DNA of 64,000 bases, taken from assembly GCF_013371495.1 (NCBI RefSeq), contig NZ_JABWTA010000001.1, forward strand, positions 1,844,001 to 1,908,000. The letters are read 5' to 3'. The stretch's first letter is position 1. Each line of letters opens with the position of its first letter. Shown here one piece after another: positions 8,376-18,149 of this stretch. Source of the DNA: Altererythrobacter lutimaris (GTDB lineage: Bacteria > Pseudomonadota > Alphaproteobacteria > Sphingomonadales > Sphingomonadaceae). Made by a program: the position numbers and the translations under genes. The notes beneath the pieces were generated by a model. It did no database searches. It saw only the letters and a program-made list of their open reading frames with translations, and was not told the DNA's origin.

Positions 8376-9329
8376 ATGTCGATCCCGTCCCCGCTCAACG
8401 AGAAGCTCGTCACTGTCTTCGGCGGCAGCGGCTTCCTTGGCACCTATGTCGCGCAAGCGCTGCTGGAGCGTGGAGCGCGGCTGCGGATCGCAAGCCGCAA
8501 TCCAGAGAAGAGCTTTAGCCTGAAGCCGCTTGCAAACCTTGGTCAGCTCCAGTTTGCGCGCTGCGATATCACGAACGAAACCAGCCTTGCGGCCGCCATT
8601 GACGGCGCGGATGTGGTCATCAATCTCGTCGGCGCATTCGATGGCAATCTCAAGCGCGTAATGGGCGAAGCGCCGGGTCAGATGGCTGCACTTGCCAAGA
8701 GCCAAGGGGCGAGCGCGTTTGTGCATGTCAGCGCCATCGGAGCGGACGCCAGCTCTCCGACCGCGTACGCCAGCAGCAAAGCGCTCGGCGAAGAGAAAGT
8801 CAGCGAGGCCTTCCCCAAGGCGACGATCATCCGCCCTTCGATCGTATTCGGCAAGGACGATAACTTCCTCAACATGTTCGGCCAGATGATTTCCATGGCA
8901 CCTGCTCTGCCGGTGTTCGGGCCGGATGCCGAGTTGCAACTGGTCTATGTCGACGACGTCGCCGAAGCGATCGTTCGCGCCGCTGAAGACCCTAAGAAGC
9001 ACGGCGGCAAAACGTTTGAACTCGGCGGGCCGGAAGTCCTCACCATGATGGATATCAATGAGCGCATCGCCGAAGCGCAAGGTCGCAAGCGCGCCTTCAT
9101 TGCCATGCCGGATACAGCAACCTCGATCTTTGCAGCCTTGCCGCTTACTCCGATGAGCACCGACCAGTGGACCCTGCTTAAAGCAGGCAGCGTTGCCTCA
9201 CCTGACATGCCCGGCTTCAAGCAGTTGGGGATCGAGCCCAAGCCGCTCGGCCTGTTCCTCGACAAATGGATGGTTCGCTATCGCAAGCAAGGCCGTTTTG
9301 GCGCAATGGACGAGAAGATGAAGCGCTAA
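8376..9329 (+). CDS. NDUFA9-like NAD(P)-binding protein (complex I associated)
   Basis: 317 residues from the ATG at 8376. It opens with a Rossmann glycine loop VTVFGGSGFLGTYVA (12-26) of the atypical short-chain dehydrogenase/epimerase class, followed by RNPEKS and VVINLVGAFDG. The catalytic Tyr-x3-Lys is represented by YASSK. The length and motifs resemble the NDUFA9 homologues often annotated as complex I NDUFA9 subunit family proteins in alphaproteobacteria. In mitochondria NDUFA9 stabilises the complex I Q-module junction; whether the bacterial protein does the same is inferred. It ends 9 nt from the convergent nfeD-like gene. Confidence 0.8.
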   Translation: MSIPSPLNEKLVTVFGGSGFLGTYVAQALLERGARLRIASRNPEKSFSLKPLANLGQLQFARCDITNETSLAAAIDGADVVINLVGAFDGNLKRVMGEAPGQMAALAKSQGASAFVHVSAIGADASSPTAYASSKALGEEKVSEAFPKATIIRPSIVFGKDDNFLNMFGQMISMAPALPVFGPDAELQLVYVDDVAEAIVRAAEDPKKHGGKTFELGGPEVLTMMDINERIAEAQGRKRAFIAMPDTATSIFAALPLTPMSTDQWTLLKAGSVASPDMPGFKQLGIEPKPLGLFLDKWMVRYRKQGRFGAMDEKMKR

Positions 9330-9338
9330 GAGCGTTGG

Positions 9339-9863
9339 TCAGGCGGTCTCGCTTCCTGACCCCTCACCCTCGCTCGCCTGTGTCTTGGGCGCTGCCTCTT
9401 TCGCGGTGCCTTCGATCAGATTCACCGGCTCCACCACCAGCACAGCCCCTTCGCTGCCCGTAATCCGTACCCGCGTACCAACATCGAGATCGGGTCCGCG
9501 CGCCAGCCACTCGCTATCGCCATGACGGATGCGCCCGCTGCCATTGTCAAACGCCTGCGCCACCACCGCTGTCTGCCCGATCATCCGGCCACCGCGCTGG
9601 TTGAGCAGCGGGTCAGAGCTTTCAATCGGAGAATCGCGCAGGAACCGCTTGGCGCTGAACGCGGCGATCAGCGAAAGCGAGACAAACACCACGATCTGCA
9701 TCGGCAGACCGAGCCCAATCCCCAGCGTCAGCAGCCCTGTCGCAATCGCAGCAAGCGCGAGCCAGATCAGGTAGACACCCGGCACGATCATCTCAAGCGT
9801 CCCGAGCACGAGCCCGAGCGTAATCCAGATCCAATGCGCTTCGAAGCCGCCGAATGAATCCAT
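9339..9863 (-). CDS. NfeD-like membrane protein
   Basis: 174 residues. Two or three hydrophobic helices (about 12-70: WIWITLGLVLGTLEMIVPG, then LGLPMQIVVFVSLSLIAAF) are followed by a C-terminal OB-type NfeD domain (about 90-155, MIGQTAVVAQAFDNGSGRI to LVVEPV). NfeD proteins act with SPFH proteins in membrane microdomain or quality-control functions. The ATG shares one base with the TGA of the upstream SPFH gene, confirming the pair. Confidence 0.88.
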   Translation of the reverse strand: MDSFGGFEAHWIWITLGLVLGTLEMIVPGVYLIWLALAAIATGLLTLGIGLGLPMQIVVFVSLSLIAAFSAKRFLRDSPIESSDPLLNQRGGRMIGQTAVVAQAFDNGSGRIRHGDSEWLARGPDLDVGTRVRITGSEGAVLVVEPVNLIEGTAKEAAPKTQASEGEGSGSETA

Positions 9864-10858
9864 CAGCTATCTCCGGAACGCGGAACGCTCGTGCGTGCAC
9901 GGCTCTGCGGCAAAGGCTGGCCTGAACGGCCGCCCGTTGTCACATCGCCAGCGGTCGGCTGGATCGCATCGCGCACCAGCTCGCCAATGCCGCCCAACGA
10001 ACCGATTAGATTGGTCGCTTCGACAGGGAACAGGATTGTCTTCGCATTCGGGCTATCCGCAAACTTCGCAACGGCTTTAGTGTATTCCTGCGCAACGAAG
10101 TAGTTGATTGCCTGACTGCCCGAGGCTGCAATCGCGTCAGACACCATCTGCGTGGCCTTCGCTTCTGCCTCTGCCGCACGTTCACGCGCTTCTGCATCGC
10201 GGAACGCCGCTTCGCGCTTACCTTCAGCTTCGAGAATGGCAGACTGCTTGGAGCCTTCTGAACGCAGGATAGCGCTGGTCTTATCGCCTTCTGCTTCGAG
10301 GATTTCAGCACGCTTCAGACGCTCTGCTTTCATCTGACGGGCCATCGCTTCAGAAATGTCATGCGGCGGCCGGATGTCCTTGATCTCAACCCGGGTGATC
10401 TTCACACCCCACGGCGAGGTGGCATGGTCGACCACGGCGAGCAGGCGCGCATTGATTTCATCGCGCTTGGACAGTGTCTCATCCAAGTCCATCGAACCCA
10501 TCACGGTCCTCAGGTTGGTGGTCGTCAGCGCCATGATCGCTGCGTAGAGGTTTGCCACTTCATACGCCGCTTTGCCCGCATCGAGCACCTGGAAGAAAAC
10601 CACCGCATCCACGCCGACCATGGCGTTATCCTTGGTAATGATTTCCTGGCCCGGAATGTCGAGCACTTGCTCCATCATATTCACCTTCTGACCGATCCGG
10701 TCGATGAACGGAGTAATGATGTGCAAGCCGGGATCAGCAGCCTTCGTGAACTTTCCGAAGCGTTCAATCGTGTAGACGAAGCCCTGCTTCACCACGCGCA
10801 CCGCCATCAGCAGGAACACAATCAGCAAAAACACCAACGCGATCAGTACGAATTCCAT
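9863..10858 (-). CDS. SPFH/Band 7 membrane protein (QmcA/stomatin-like)
   Basis: 331 residues from the ATG at 10858, preceded by the ribosome site AGGGGAGC. An N-terminal membrane helix ([20 protein letters not shown]) leads into the SPFH domain (about 22-190: [34 protein letters not shown]) and a charged coiled coil rich in Ala/Glu/Lys/Arg (about 195-265). Stomatin/QmcA proteins oligomerise on the membrane, often around FtsH-type proteases. The gene is coupled with an NfeD-type partner. The 280 nt upstream (to 11138) hold no convincing gene. Confidence 0.88.
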   Translation of the reverse strand: MEFVLIALVFLLIVFLLMAVRVVKQGFVYTIERFGKFTKAADPGLHIITPFIDRIGQKVNMMEQVLDIPGQEIITKDNAMVGVDAVVFFQVLDAGKAAYEVANLYAAIMALTTTNLRTVMGSMDLDETLSKRDEINARLLAVVDHATSPWGVKITRVEIKDIRPPHDISEAMARQMKAERLKRAEILEAEGDKTSAILRSEGSKQSAILEAEGKREAAFRDAEARERAAEAEAKATQMVSDAIAASGSQAINYFVAQEYTKAVAKFADSPNAKTILFPVEATNLIGSLGGIGELVRDAIQPTAGDVTTGGRSGQPLPQSRARTSVPRSGDS

Positions 10859-11138
10859 GAGCCAAAGCTCCCCTAAAAGACCATTGGGAACAAGCTTACC
10901 GCGTGGCGCGCCGCGTTCCAAGCGAAACCGGATTCGCAGCGATTGGCGCCCCATGTTGGATACACATGTTACACAGTCCAGGGAGAAAAACTCCCGCAAC
11001 GGTTTCCGTGTGTAAATATCTGTAGAATCGAGGGAATTCGGGAGAAACGCGCGCATTCCCCCGGCTTAGGTCTGGAACGGGCTGTAGGAAATAGTCCGGA
11101 CTGTGCTTCCGGCCTCACCCGATCCGGATTCAAGGCTG

Positions 11139-12014
11139 CTAAAGCCCCGTCCGGTAGAGCTTGAGCTTCTCCGCGTAAGCGCGTTCTGCCTCTTCTTTCG
11201 CATAAGCCGGACTGTCCAGAACCGTCCAACCGTGATCGCCTGCGAAGACGTCAATCACAGCAGGCCTTCCAGCTCCGTCTGCCGCTTCACGAAACGCGGT
11301 CTTGTCGTCAGGCGCCTTCGCATCGTCGTCCTGCGCAATCGCAATGAGATAGTGCGCATTGGTGTCTGCAATCAGCTTGTGCGGGCTTTCTTCATCGTCG
11401 CGAACCAGGCCCCCGCCATGGAAGCTCGCAGCTGCGGTGACGCGGCCAGGCATTTCTGCGGCTGAGTAAACGGTAAACGGCCCGCCCATGCAGTATCCCT
11501 CTGCACCGATCCCTCGATCCGTATCGAGTTGAGGTTGCGCATCGAGCCAGCCGACAATTGCGCGCGCATCGCGGCGGACCGCAAAAGATGAGAGGTTCGC
11601 GCGATACTGACTGGCTGTGTCCCAGCCGCCATCGGCGAAATCGGCAAAGCTCTCCCAGATCTGGCCTGCCACATCGCGGTAGTAGGGATTGACGAGCAGC
11701 ACAGCGAAGCCCTCTGCCGCTGTCCGACGCGCCATCTCTATATGGGCCGGCCGGATGCCGGCAATGTCCGGCCAGTGGATCACGCCGGGATGCTCGCCTT
11801 CTTCGGGATGGATGAAGATCGCATCCATCGTCCCGTCTTCCGTCACAAAGCTGACTTCGCTTTGAACGAGGCCGGGCGCAAGAGCCTCCCCTTTAGAACC
11901 CGAAGCCTCACCGCCTGTGCAAGCCGTCAGTGCAGCAGCCCCGCCCATCACGCCGAATTCCCGCCGCGACAATTCGCCTTTGGCCCAGCGTTTCAGATTG
12001 GCTTGATCGCACAT
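11139..12014 (-). CDS. Dienelactone hydrolase-family protein with Tat-type lipoprotein signal
   Basis: 291 residues from the ATG at 12014 (GGAG 12 nt upstream). The N-terminus has a twin-arginine motif SRREFG (16-21) and a lipobox-like ALTAC (Cys32), so it is probably exported folded and lipidated. The hydrolase domain has the Cys-nucleophile elbow EGYCMGG (Cys175) and the C-terminal His in AGDHGW, the layout of carboxymethylenebutenolidase-family enzymes. The true substrate is unknown; the export signal argues against the classical cytosolic dienelactone role. It is divergent from the PQQ dehydrogenase across 106 nt, which may hold shared regulation. Confidence 0.85.
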   Translation of the reverse strand: MCDQANLKRWAKGELSRREFGVMGGAAALTACTGGEASGSKGEALAPGLVQSEVSFVTEDGTMDAIFIHPEEGEHPGVIHWPDIAGIRPAHIEMARRTAAEGFAVLLVNPYYRDVAGQIWESFADFADGGWDTASQYRANLSSFAVRRDARAIVGWLDAQPQLDTDRGIGAEGYCMGGPFTVYSAAEMPGRVTAAASFHGGGLVRDDEESPHKLIADTNAHYLIAIAQDDDAKAPDDKTAFREAADGAGRPAVIDVFAGDHGWTVLDSPAYAKEEAERAYAEKLKLYRTGL

Positions 12015-12120
12015 GCAGTCTTTCTCCTTCAATGATCCGAATCTCAACGTAGCTGCAATCGCCATATGGACAAGCGCGGTTTCTCACGGCACGATGCGCG
12101 CAAAGGGGAGATAAGAGACC

Positions 12121-14247
12121 ATGAAGAACATGGGATGGGTGCTGGCTGCAGCACTTGCTGTTAGCGCATGCGGCGAACAAGCGTCGGAAAACGCGATCAC
12201 ATCTGGGCGCTTGCTTGCAGCGGGCGGGGATGACGCGAACTGGATCACCCATGGGCGGACTTATTCAGAGCAGCGCTTCAGCCCGCTCGATAAAGTCAAC
12301 GCGAGCAATGTCGGCGAGCTTGGCCTTGCCTGGTTTGCGGACATGGACACAGCGCGCGGTCAGGAAGCAACGCCGCTGGTGATGGATGGCAAGCTCTACC
12401 TCACGACCGCATGGAGCAAGGTGAAGGCCTTCGATGCGGCGACTGGCGAACCCTTGTGGGAATATGACCCTGAAGTACCGGGAGAGACTGCAGTCAAGGC
12501 GTGCTGCGATGTCGTCAATCGCGGTCTTGCGACATGGGGCGACAGCCTGTTCCTTGGCACGCTTGATGGCCGATTGGTCGCGCTCGACCGCGACACCGGC
12601 GCAGTCCAATGGGAAAAGGTCACGGTCGACCAAGACCAAAGCTACACAATCACCGGTGCGCCGCGCGTGATCGATGGCAAAGTCATCATCGGCAATGGCG
12701 GGGCCGAGTTCGGCGTTCGCGGCTATATCGCAGCGTATGACGCGGCTGACGGGGACGAGCTTTGGCGCTTCTACACCGTGCCGGAAGGAACCGAGGACGA
12801 TAGCTCTCCGGAATATCTCCAAGCAGCGGCGGAAACCTGGAACACCGAGGTGCTGGCAAGCTCCGATGCGATCGGCGGCGGCGGCACCGTGTGGGACTCC
12901 ATGGCTTACGACCCTGAGCTTGATTTGCTCTATTTCGGGGTCGGTAACGGATCGCCCTGGAACCGCGCCTACCGCTCGCCTGGCGAAGACGGCAAAGGCG
13001 AAGGCGATAACCTTTATCTCTCCAGCATTGTTGCGGTGAAGCCCGATACCGGCGAATATGTCTGGCACTATCAGACAACGCCGGGCGAGACTTGGGACTA
13101 CACTGCAACCCAGCACATCGTGCTCGCTGACATGGAAGTCGATGGCGAGACGCGCCGGGTGCTGATGCAAGCGCCGAAGAACGGGTTTTTCTATGTGATT
13201 GACCGCGCGACCGGCGAACTGATCTCTGCTGAGCCTTATGTCGGCGTCAATTGGGCGGAGGGTATCGATGAGAACGGCCGTCCGATCGAGAACCCGGAAA
13301 CGCGGATCGATCAGACAGGCAAGCCTGCGATTGTCCTGCCCGGCCCGCTTGGCGGGCATAACTGGCACCCGATGGCTTACCATCCGAGCGAGAACTTGGT
13401 GTACATTCCTGCCTTCGAAGCAGCGATGATCTATGAGCCGGAAGCGGACTGGAAGCCGGACCGTGCGCGTGGCTTCAATGTCGGCTTCAACCTTGGTGCA
13501 GGCGATTTGCCGGCTGACATGGGCTTCCGCCGCCAGGTCTACGAGACGGTCAAAGGCAAGCTTATCGCATGGGATCCCGTAGCGCAGGAAGCGCGCTGGA
13601 CTGTTGAACATCCCGGCCCGTGGAATGGCGGCTTGCTCGCAACCGGCGGAGGTCTCGTTTTCCAAGGCAATTCCGGCAGCGAGTTCAGCGCCTATGATGC
13701 GGCCTCCGGTGACAAGCTGTGGACCTTCCCGGCCCAGACAGGCATCGTTGCCCCGCCAGTCACATACACTGTCGATGGCGAACAATATGTCGCGGTCCTC
13801 GCCGGTTGGGGCGGCGCCTATGCGATCACCGCCGATGGCGACCTCGTGAACAGCCAGGCCCCGGTCCAGAACATCAGCCGATTGTTGGTGTTCAAGCTGG
13901 GCGCTGATGGCGCGCTGCCCGACATGCCGGAACTGGCCGCCTTGCCGCTTGATCCACCAGCCAGCCGCGCGAGCGCGGACACAATCAAGCTCGGCGGTGA
14001 AAAATACGCGCGCTATTGCGCAGTATGCCATGGCCCGGGCGCCGTCGGATCAACCGTGCTGCCTGACCTGCGCCGCTCAGCCACGCTCGGCGACAAGCGA
14101 ACATGGCTCGCCGTGGTCAATGAAGGGATCCTCAAGGACCAGGGCATGGTGAGCTTTGCGAATTCGCTTTCCGAAGAGGAAATGGACGCGGTGCGAGCTT
14201 ACGTCATCCACCGCGCGAATGAGGATAAGGCTGGCGGAGTGAATTAG
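12121..14247 (+). CDS. PQQ-dependent alcohol dehydrogenase with C-terminal cytochrome c (quinohaemoprotein)
   Basis: 708 residues from the ATG at 12121 after GGGGAGATAAG. The signal ends in a lipobox-like SACGE. The eight-bladed propeller (about 35-600) has the first-blade NWITHGRTYSEQRFSPLD, the vicinal Cys pair KACCDVVNRG and the active-site WDYTATQ. The residue two after the catalytic Asp is Thr, not Asp, which points to a calcium rather than lanthanide enzyme (inference). The C-terminal domain has the haem site CAVCH and a likely axial Met in DQGMVSF. Type II quinohaemoproteins oxidise alcohols in the periplasm and pass electrons to the respiratory chain. Confidence 0.92.
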   Translation: MKNMGWVLAAALAVSACGEQASENAITSGRLLAAGGDDANWITHGRTYSEQRFSPLDKVNASNVGELGLAWFADMDTARGQEATPLVMDGKLYLTTAWSKVKAFDAATGEPLWEYDPEVPGETAVKACCDVVNRGLATWGDSLFLGTLDGRLVALDRDTGAVQWEKVTVDQDQSYTITGAPRVIDGKVIIGNGGAEFGVRGYIAAYDAADGDELWRFYTVPEGTEDDSSPEYLQAAAETWNTEVLASSDAIGGGGTVWDSMAYDPELDLLYFGVGNGSPWNRAYRSPGEDGKGEGDNLYLSSIVAVKPDTGEYVWHYQTTPGETWDYTATQHIVLADMEVDGETRRVLMQAPKNGFFYVIDRATGELISAEPYVGVNWAEGIDENGRPIENPETRIDQTGKPAIVLPGPLGGHNWHPMAYHPSENLVYIPAFEAAMIYEPEADWKPDRARGFNVGFNLGAGDLPADMGFRRQVYETVKGKLIAWDPVAQEARWTVEHPGPWNGGLLATGGGLVFQGNSGSEFSAYDAASGDKLWTFPAQTGIVAPPVTYTVDGEQYVAVLAGWGGAYAITADGDLVNSQAPVQNISRLLVFKLGADGALPDMPELAALPLDPPASRASADTIKLGGEKYARYCAVCHGPGAVGSTVLPDLRRSATLGDKRTWLAVVNEGILKDQGMVSFANSLSEEEMDAVRAYVIHRANEDKAGGVN

Positions 14248-14265
14248 CGGGCTCAGCCTCGGGGA

Positions 14266-15120
14266 CTAACCCCTGAACACAACCGTACGCGCGCCGTTCA
14301 GCAGAACGCGCTCTTCCAGATGCAAGCGTACCGCTTCAGCGAGCACGCGGCGCTCGATATCGCGTCCCTTGCGCACCAGCTCCTCCGGCAAATCGGCGTG
14401 AGTGATCGGCTCGACATCCTGGTGGATGATCGGTCCTTCATCCAGATCAGTCGTCACATAATGCGCGGTTGCACCGATCATTTTCACCCCGCGCGCATGC
14501 GCCTGATGATAGGGCTTGGCGCCTTTGAAACCGGGCAGGAAACTGTGATGAATGTTGATACAGCGCCCCGCGAAATAGGCTGCCTGCTCGTCTGACAGGA
14601 TCTGCATGTAGCGCGCGAGCACGACAAGCTCTGCTCGGGTTTCCTCTGCAATGGCGCGAACCTGCGCTTCTTGATCGGGCTTGGTCTCTTTCGTGACCGG
14701 TAAGTGATGGAAAGGAATGCCAGCGAAATCCAGATGCGCGTAAGTCTCGCACGGATGGTTGGAAATGACCGCCACCGGCTCCATCGGCAATTCGCCAATT
14801 CGCCAGCGATAGAGAAGATCCGCAAGGCAATGATCGAACTTGCTCACCATCAGGATGACACGGCGCGGCCGGTCACGTGAAGCGAGCTTGAAATCCATGG
14901 CGAATTCGTTGGCGAGACTGCCAAAGCGTGTCCGCAATACCTGCCGAGATGCGGCATCCGCGTCGAATTCCACCCGCATAAAGAAGCGGTCAGTGTCCCG
15001 GTCATTGAACTGCTGCGCTTCGAGCACATTGCCGCCGTTCTCGTACAGGAAGCTCGTCACGCGCGCGGTAATGCCCGGCCTGTCAGGACATGACAGCGTA
15101 AGGATCAGCGGATCAGGCAT
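14266..15120 (-). CDS. purU: Formyltetrahydrofolate deformylase
   Basis: 284 residues. An N-terminal ACT domain (about 4-80, [17 protein letters not shown]) precedes the formyltransferase-type catalytic domain with [19 protein letters not shown] and [17 protein letters not shown], including the conserved His and Asp of this family. PurU hydrolyses 10-formyl-THF to formate and THF, balancing one-carbon pools. The ATG shares one base with the TGA of the nitronate monooxygenase gene upstream, so they are cotranscribed. Length and motifs are typical. Confidence 0.95.
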   Translation of the reverse strand: MPDPLILTLSCPDRPGITARVTSFLYENGGNVLEAQQFNDRDTDRFFMRVEFDADAASRQVLRTRFGSLANEFAMDFKLASRDRPRRVILMVSKFDHCLADLLYRWRIGELPMEPVAVISNHPCETYAHLDFAGIPFHHLPVTKETKPDQEAQVRAIAEETRAELVVLARYMQILSDEQAAYFAGRCINIHHSFLPGFKGAKPYHQAHARGVKMIGATAHYVTTDLDEGPIIHQDVEPITHADLPEELVRKGRDIERRVLAEAVRLHLEERVLLNGARTVVFRG

Positions 15121-16130
15121 CAGCGCTTGGTGAGCGCCGCTTCGCTCTCTGCCATCAGAGTCGCAATGATATCCGCGACCGGCTCTTCTTCCTTGACCAT
15201 GCCAACCGACTGCCCCGCCATGAGAGAGCCGCCTTCGACATCACCATCAATCACTGCGCGGCGCAATGCGCCTGCCCAGAAATGCTCGATCTGGAGCTGC
15301 GCTTCGCCCATATCGACTTCATCGCGGTCGAGCATGCCGGCAACTTCAATCTGCTTGCGAGTGAATTCTTCCGTGCCTTTGTTCTTCAAGGCGCGGACTG
15401 GAATCACCGGCAATCGCGGATCGACTTGCACACTGGTTTCCGCATCGCGGGCCTTCGCGCGGAAGAAGGCTTTTTTGAAGTCGGGATGCGCAATGCTTTC
15501 GCTAGCGCAGGCAAAGCGTGTGCCCAGCTGGACCCCACTCGCGCCCATTTCGAGATAGCCTGCAATCGCTTCGCCGCGGCCAATCCCGCCAGCAACGAAC
15601 ACGACATGATCCTCCGCCAATTCAGGCAAGAATTCCTGCGCGAGTACGCTGGTTGAGACGGGTCCGATATGACCGCCAGCTTCCATGCCTTCGATAACGA
15701 GCGCATCGCCGCCAGAGCGCAGCAGCTTCTTCGCAAGCGCAAGCGTGGGTGCGAACACAATGACTTTCGCGCCGAATTTCTTAATCGCTTCCACGCTGCC
15801 CTTGGGCGGAATGCCGCCTGCGAGCACGACATGGCTAATACCATGTTTGCCGCAAACGCCGATCAAATCGAACAGCTGCGGGTGCATGGTGATGAGATTC
15901 ACGCCAAAGGGCTTGTCTGTGCGCGCCTTTGTTTCAGCGATTTCGGTATCGAGCAACTCCGGCGTCATCGCTCCGCAAGCGATCACGCCAAACCCGCCAG
16001 CATTGGAGATAGCCGAGACGAGGTTGCGCTCGGACACCCAGCTCATTGCACCGCACAGTATAGCATGGTCACAGCCGAGAAACTCAGCGCCGCGCTGCAT
16101 CAAGGCAGCCGTTTTGGGATACGCAGTCAT
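15120..16130 (-). CDS. Nitronate monooxygenase-family FMN enzyme
   Basis: 336 residues from the ATG at 16130 ([20 protein letters not shown]). A TIM-barrel of the 2-nitropropane dioxygenase / nitronate monooxygenase class: [31 protein letters not shown], the FMN phosphate site [11 protein letters not shown] and [13 protein letters not shown], then [13 protein letters not shown]. These enzymes oxidise alkyl nitronates with FMN; the family also contains enoyl reductase-like members, so the substrate is open. It forms a one-base-overlap pair with purU. Confidence 0.85.
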   Translation of the reverse strand: MTAYPKTAALMQRGAEFLGCDHAILCGAMSWVSERNLVSAISNAGGFGVIACGAMTPELLDTEIAETKARTDKPFGVNLITMHPQLFDLIGVCGKHGISHVVLAGGIPPKGSVEAIKKFGAKVIVFAPTLALAKKLLRSGGDALVIEGMEAGGHIGPVSTSVLAQEFLPELAEDHVVFVAGGIGRGEAIAGYLEMGASGVQLGTRFACASESIAHPDFKKAFFRAKARDAETSVQVDPRLPVIPVRALKNKGTEEFTRKQIEVAGMLDRDEVDMGEAQLQIEHFWAGALRRAVIDGDVEGGSLMAGQSVGMVKEEEPVADIIATLMAESEAALTKR

Positions 16131-16191
16131 AGAAAATCGCGTTAGTGCGCTGCGCCAGGCAGAGCAAGAGCGTCTCGATGATCGTGCTGCG

Positions 16192-17118
16192 TTACGCGGT
16201 CTTGCGTGACCGCCAGCTATCGCGGATTGCATCGCCGCATTCGACACGGAATCCGCCTGCGGATCGCGCCAGCGTTAGGGCGACTTCGCCGCGCATCAGG
16301 GTTTCATCCAGGCATTCGCCAAGCTGGCAAACGGACGCGCTCGCAGTGAGGCGCATCTCTTCGAGCTCTGCATCGCGGGAGATCTCTGCGAAGGTCGAAA
16401 CGATCTCGCTTGCACAATCAATCGCTTCGCGCTGATCCACACCGGGAAGCATGACTGCGAACCGGTTGTCTTCAATCCGCGCAAGGATGTGAGTCTCATC
16501 GAGCATATTGGCAAGGAATCCGGCAAAGGCTTCGATCACGCTGTCGCTCGCTTGCTGGCCAAAGCGCAATCCAATCGCGCGGAAACGGTCAATCTCAAAT
16601 AGAGCGACTGCCCCGCTTTGCCCCATGAGCATCAATCGGTTGACGTTAGCGAAAAAGGCATGGCGATTGGCAATGCCTGTAAGTGGGTCGGTTTTGGCGC
16701 TTGCGAACAGGCGCGATTGCAAAGCACGCTCTTGTTCCACGCACCGCATCACTGCGATAGCTCCAACCGGGCCACCTTCTTTTTCCGCATGAGCGGGAAG
16801 CGGCCGCAGGGTGAGCGCATACCACTGCGGCTCTAGGCCTTCTGCACACAAAGGTATCTCGATAGCTTGCGGTGCTTCACCTGTTTGCATAGCGAGCTCA
16901 TAGGTCTCGCGCACGAGACCCGCATGCAAGGCGTCCGTCAGGTCTGCCAGATGTGGTGCAATGAGTTGCTGAGACAGGTCGAAACCCGCTTCACTCAAGC
17001 CATGAGAGGCCTGCTCGATAAATCCAAAGCGGTCACTCTTGATGACGATGTCACCCCCAAGATCCGCTAATATTCCGTACAAGACTCCCCCGTCCTGCAC
17101 ATCCAATCCAGTAGTCAT
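16192..17118 (-). CDS. PAS-like / degenerate GGDEF regulatory protein
   Basis: 308 residues. The N-terminal half (about 15-125) looks like a PAS sensor domain (DIVIKSDRFGFIEQASHG, PQWYALTLRPLP). The C-terminal half (about 138-295) is a GGDEF fold with the usual DPLTGIANRHAFF (144-156), but the catalytic GGDEF position reads EDNRF (216-220) and the metal/nucleotide segment reads FEIDRFRAIGLRFG. Diguanylate cyclase activity is therefore unlikely; a signal-binding or protein-interaction role is more plausible. It lies downstream of a PilZ-XRE fusion on the same strand across 299 nt. Confidence 0.8.
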   Translation of the reverse strand: MTTGLDVQDGGVLYGILADLGGDIVIKSDRFGFIEQASHGLSEAGFDLSQQLIAPHLADLTDALHAGLVRETYELAMQTGEAPQAIEIPLCAEGLEPQWYALTLRPLPAHAEKEGGPVGAIAVMRCVEQERALQSRLFASAKTDPLTGIANRHAFFANVNRLMLMGQSGAVALFEIDRFRAIGLRFGQQASDSVIEAFAGFLANMLDETHILARIEDNRFAVMLPGVDQREAIDCASEIVSTFAEISRDAELEEMRLTASASVCQLGECLDETLMRGEVALTLARSAGGFRVECGDAIRDSWRSRKTA

Positions 17119-17417
17119 GGCCGATTTGCCCCCGGCGTTGACGCGTTACCCCTTTGCCAAGTCCAAGACAGCCTAGAATAAAAGTAAACTAAACAATTTG
17201 GCGACCTAAGCGTTGTTTTTGTTTTATCCGACTTAGGAACCAGTAAACTGCGTTAGTTGCGTAATATTACTTGACTAACTTTCGAATCGGCTACTGATTC
17301 CGTTTACCATAATATCAGCACGTGTCACCGCTTCTACCTAGGGATTGCCCCTAGGTAGGCACCTGTAATTGTGGTTTTTGAGTAACGGTTAGGTGATGCT
17401 CAATGAAGGTCGCAGAC
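17119..17417. promoter_or_regulatory. Intergenic regulatory stretch with a strong dyad
   Basis: No gene is seen. The stretch is clearly AT-richer than its flanks. At 17334-17358 there is a perfect 10-bp inverted repeat, CTACCTAGGG and CCCTAGGTAG separated by ATTGC. No T-run follows on either strand, so it looks more like a protein-binding site or RNA structure than a factor-independent terminator. It lies upstream of the GGDEF-like gene and just downstream of the PilZ-XRE gene. Confidence 0.5.
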
Positions 17418-18080
17418 CTATAGTTCGATCATCACGCGGATCTTGTCGGATGTAACTCCAAACGCATCTGCGATCATTGCACGCGCTTCTTCCAAGGCTT
17501 CCTGACCGCCGCTCGGGCTGGCCATGCCCAGCAGTTCGTCCTGCTCGATACCGAGGACGCGCGCCAGGGCCGGGAAACGATCCTCAATCGGCTTTGCCTT
17601 GCCTTTTTCCCACGCCCATACGGTGGGCTTCGAAACCCCGAGGCGTTCAGCCACATCGGACAAAGTCATGCTGCGCGCTTTACGCAGTTGCTCCAGCCGC
17701 TTGCCGAACGCAACGCCGCCTAGCTTCGATTGCGTGGCGCCAAGACCGAGTGGAGCCAGCGGATCACCGCGCAATTGCGAGGCTGCCAATGATCCAGCGG
17801 AAATGGCTTGCGCAAATTTGCAGCCGAACAGACGGTCGCTGGACCAAACGACCTCAGCACTCACTTCGCCGGCTTCAGGCAAATGCACCAGCAGTTGTTC
17901 GCCAACGCGCAGTTCCTCGGCAGTTTCGATCAGCATTCCCGAAGTCGAGATATTGTGCACGCTGAGATTGGCTTGAACGCCGCTTTCCAGCTTTCCACGC
18001 GCCTCCAATTGCAGTTCGCGGCGCTCGGCACCGCGTGCGTCCATCGGACCACGATTCTCAAGATGACCTTTAGCCGGCAT
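17418..18080 (-). CDS. PilZ-XRE fusion, putative c-di-GMP-responsive transcription factor
   Basis: 220 residues from the ATG at 18080 (GAAGGA upstream). The N-terminal PilZ domain (about 14-100) keeps both c-di-GMP motifs: R16-x3-R20 and NISTSG (43-48). A short linker leads to an XRE/Cro-type helix-turn-helix (about 124-184: FGKRLEQLRKARSMTLSDVA, ERLGVSKPTVWAWEKGKAKP), then a helical tail. The order PilZ then HTH suggests direct coupling of the second messenger to DNA binding. Targets are unknown; the dyad at 17334 and its own promoter are candidates. The neighbouring degenerate GGDEF protein supports a c-di-GMP context. Confidence 0.85.
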   Translation of the reverse strand: MPAKGHLENRGPMDARGAERRELQLEARGKLESGVQANLSVHNISTSGMLIETAEELRVGEQLLVHLPEAGEVSAEVVWSSDRLFGCKFAQAISAGSLAASQLRGDPLAPLGLGATQSKLGGVAFGKRLEQLRKARSMTLSDVAERLGVSKPTVWAWEKGKAKPIEDRFPALARVLGIEQDELLGMASPSGGQEALEEARAMIADAFGVTSDKIRVMIEL

Positions 18081-18149
18081 CGCTGCATTCCTTCTCAGCC
18101 CTGCAGCAGAGGGGGCGCTGCTGCTGAACTGAAGGTTCGGATAGCGAAG

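Noticed and set aside
10943..11164. 73-codon frame in the gap upstream of the SPFH gene
   Set aside because: Composition not protein-like and it runs into the dienelactone hydrolase 3' end; no ribosome site.
12265..14031. Long open frame antisense to the PQQ dehydrogenase (588 codons)
   Set aside because: The plus strand encodes a complete enzyme with all motifs; the antisense frame is Arg/Ala/Asp-rich without domains, typical of GC-rich antisense frames.
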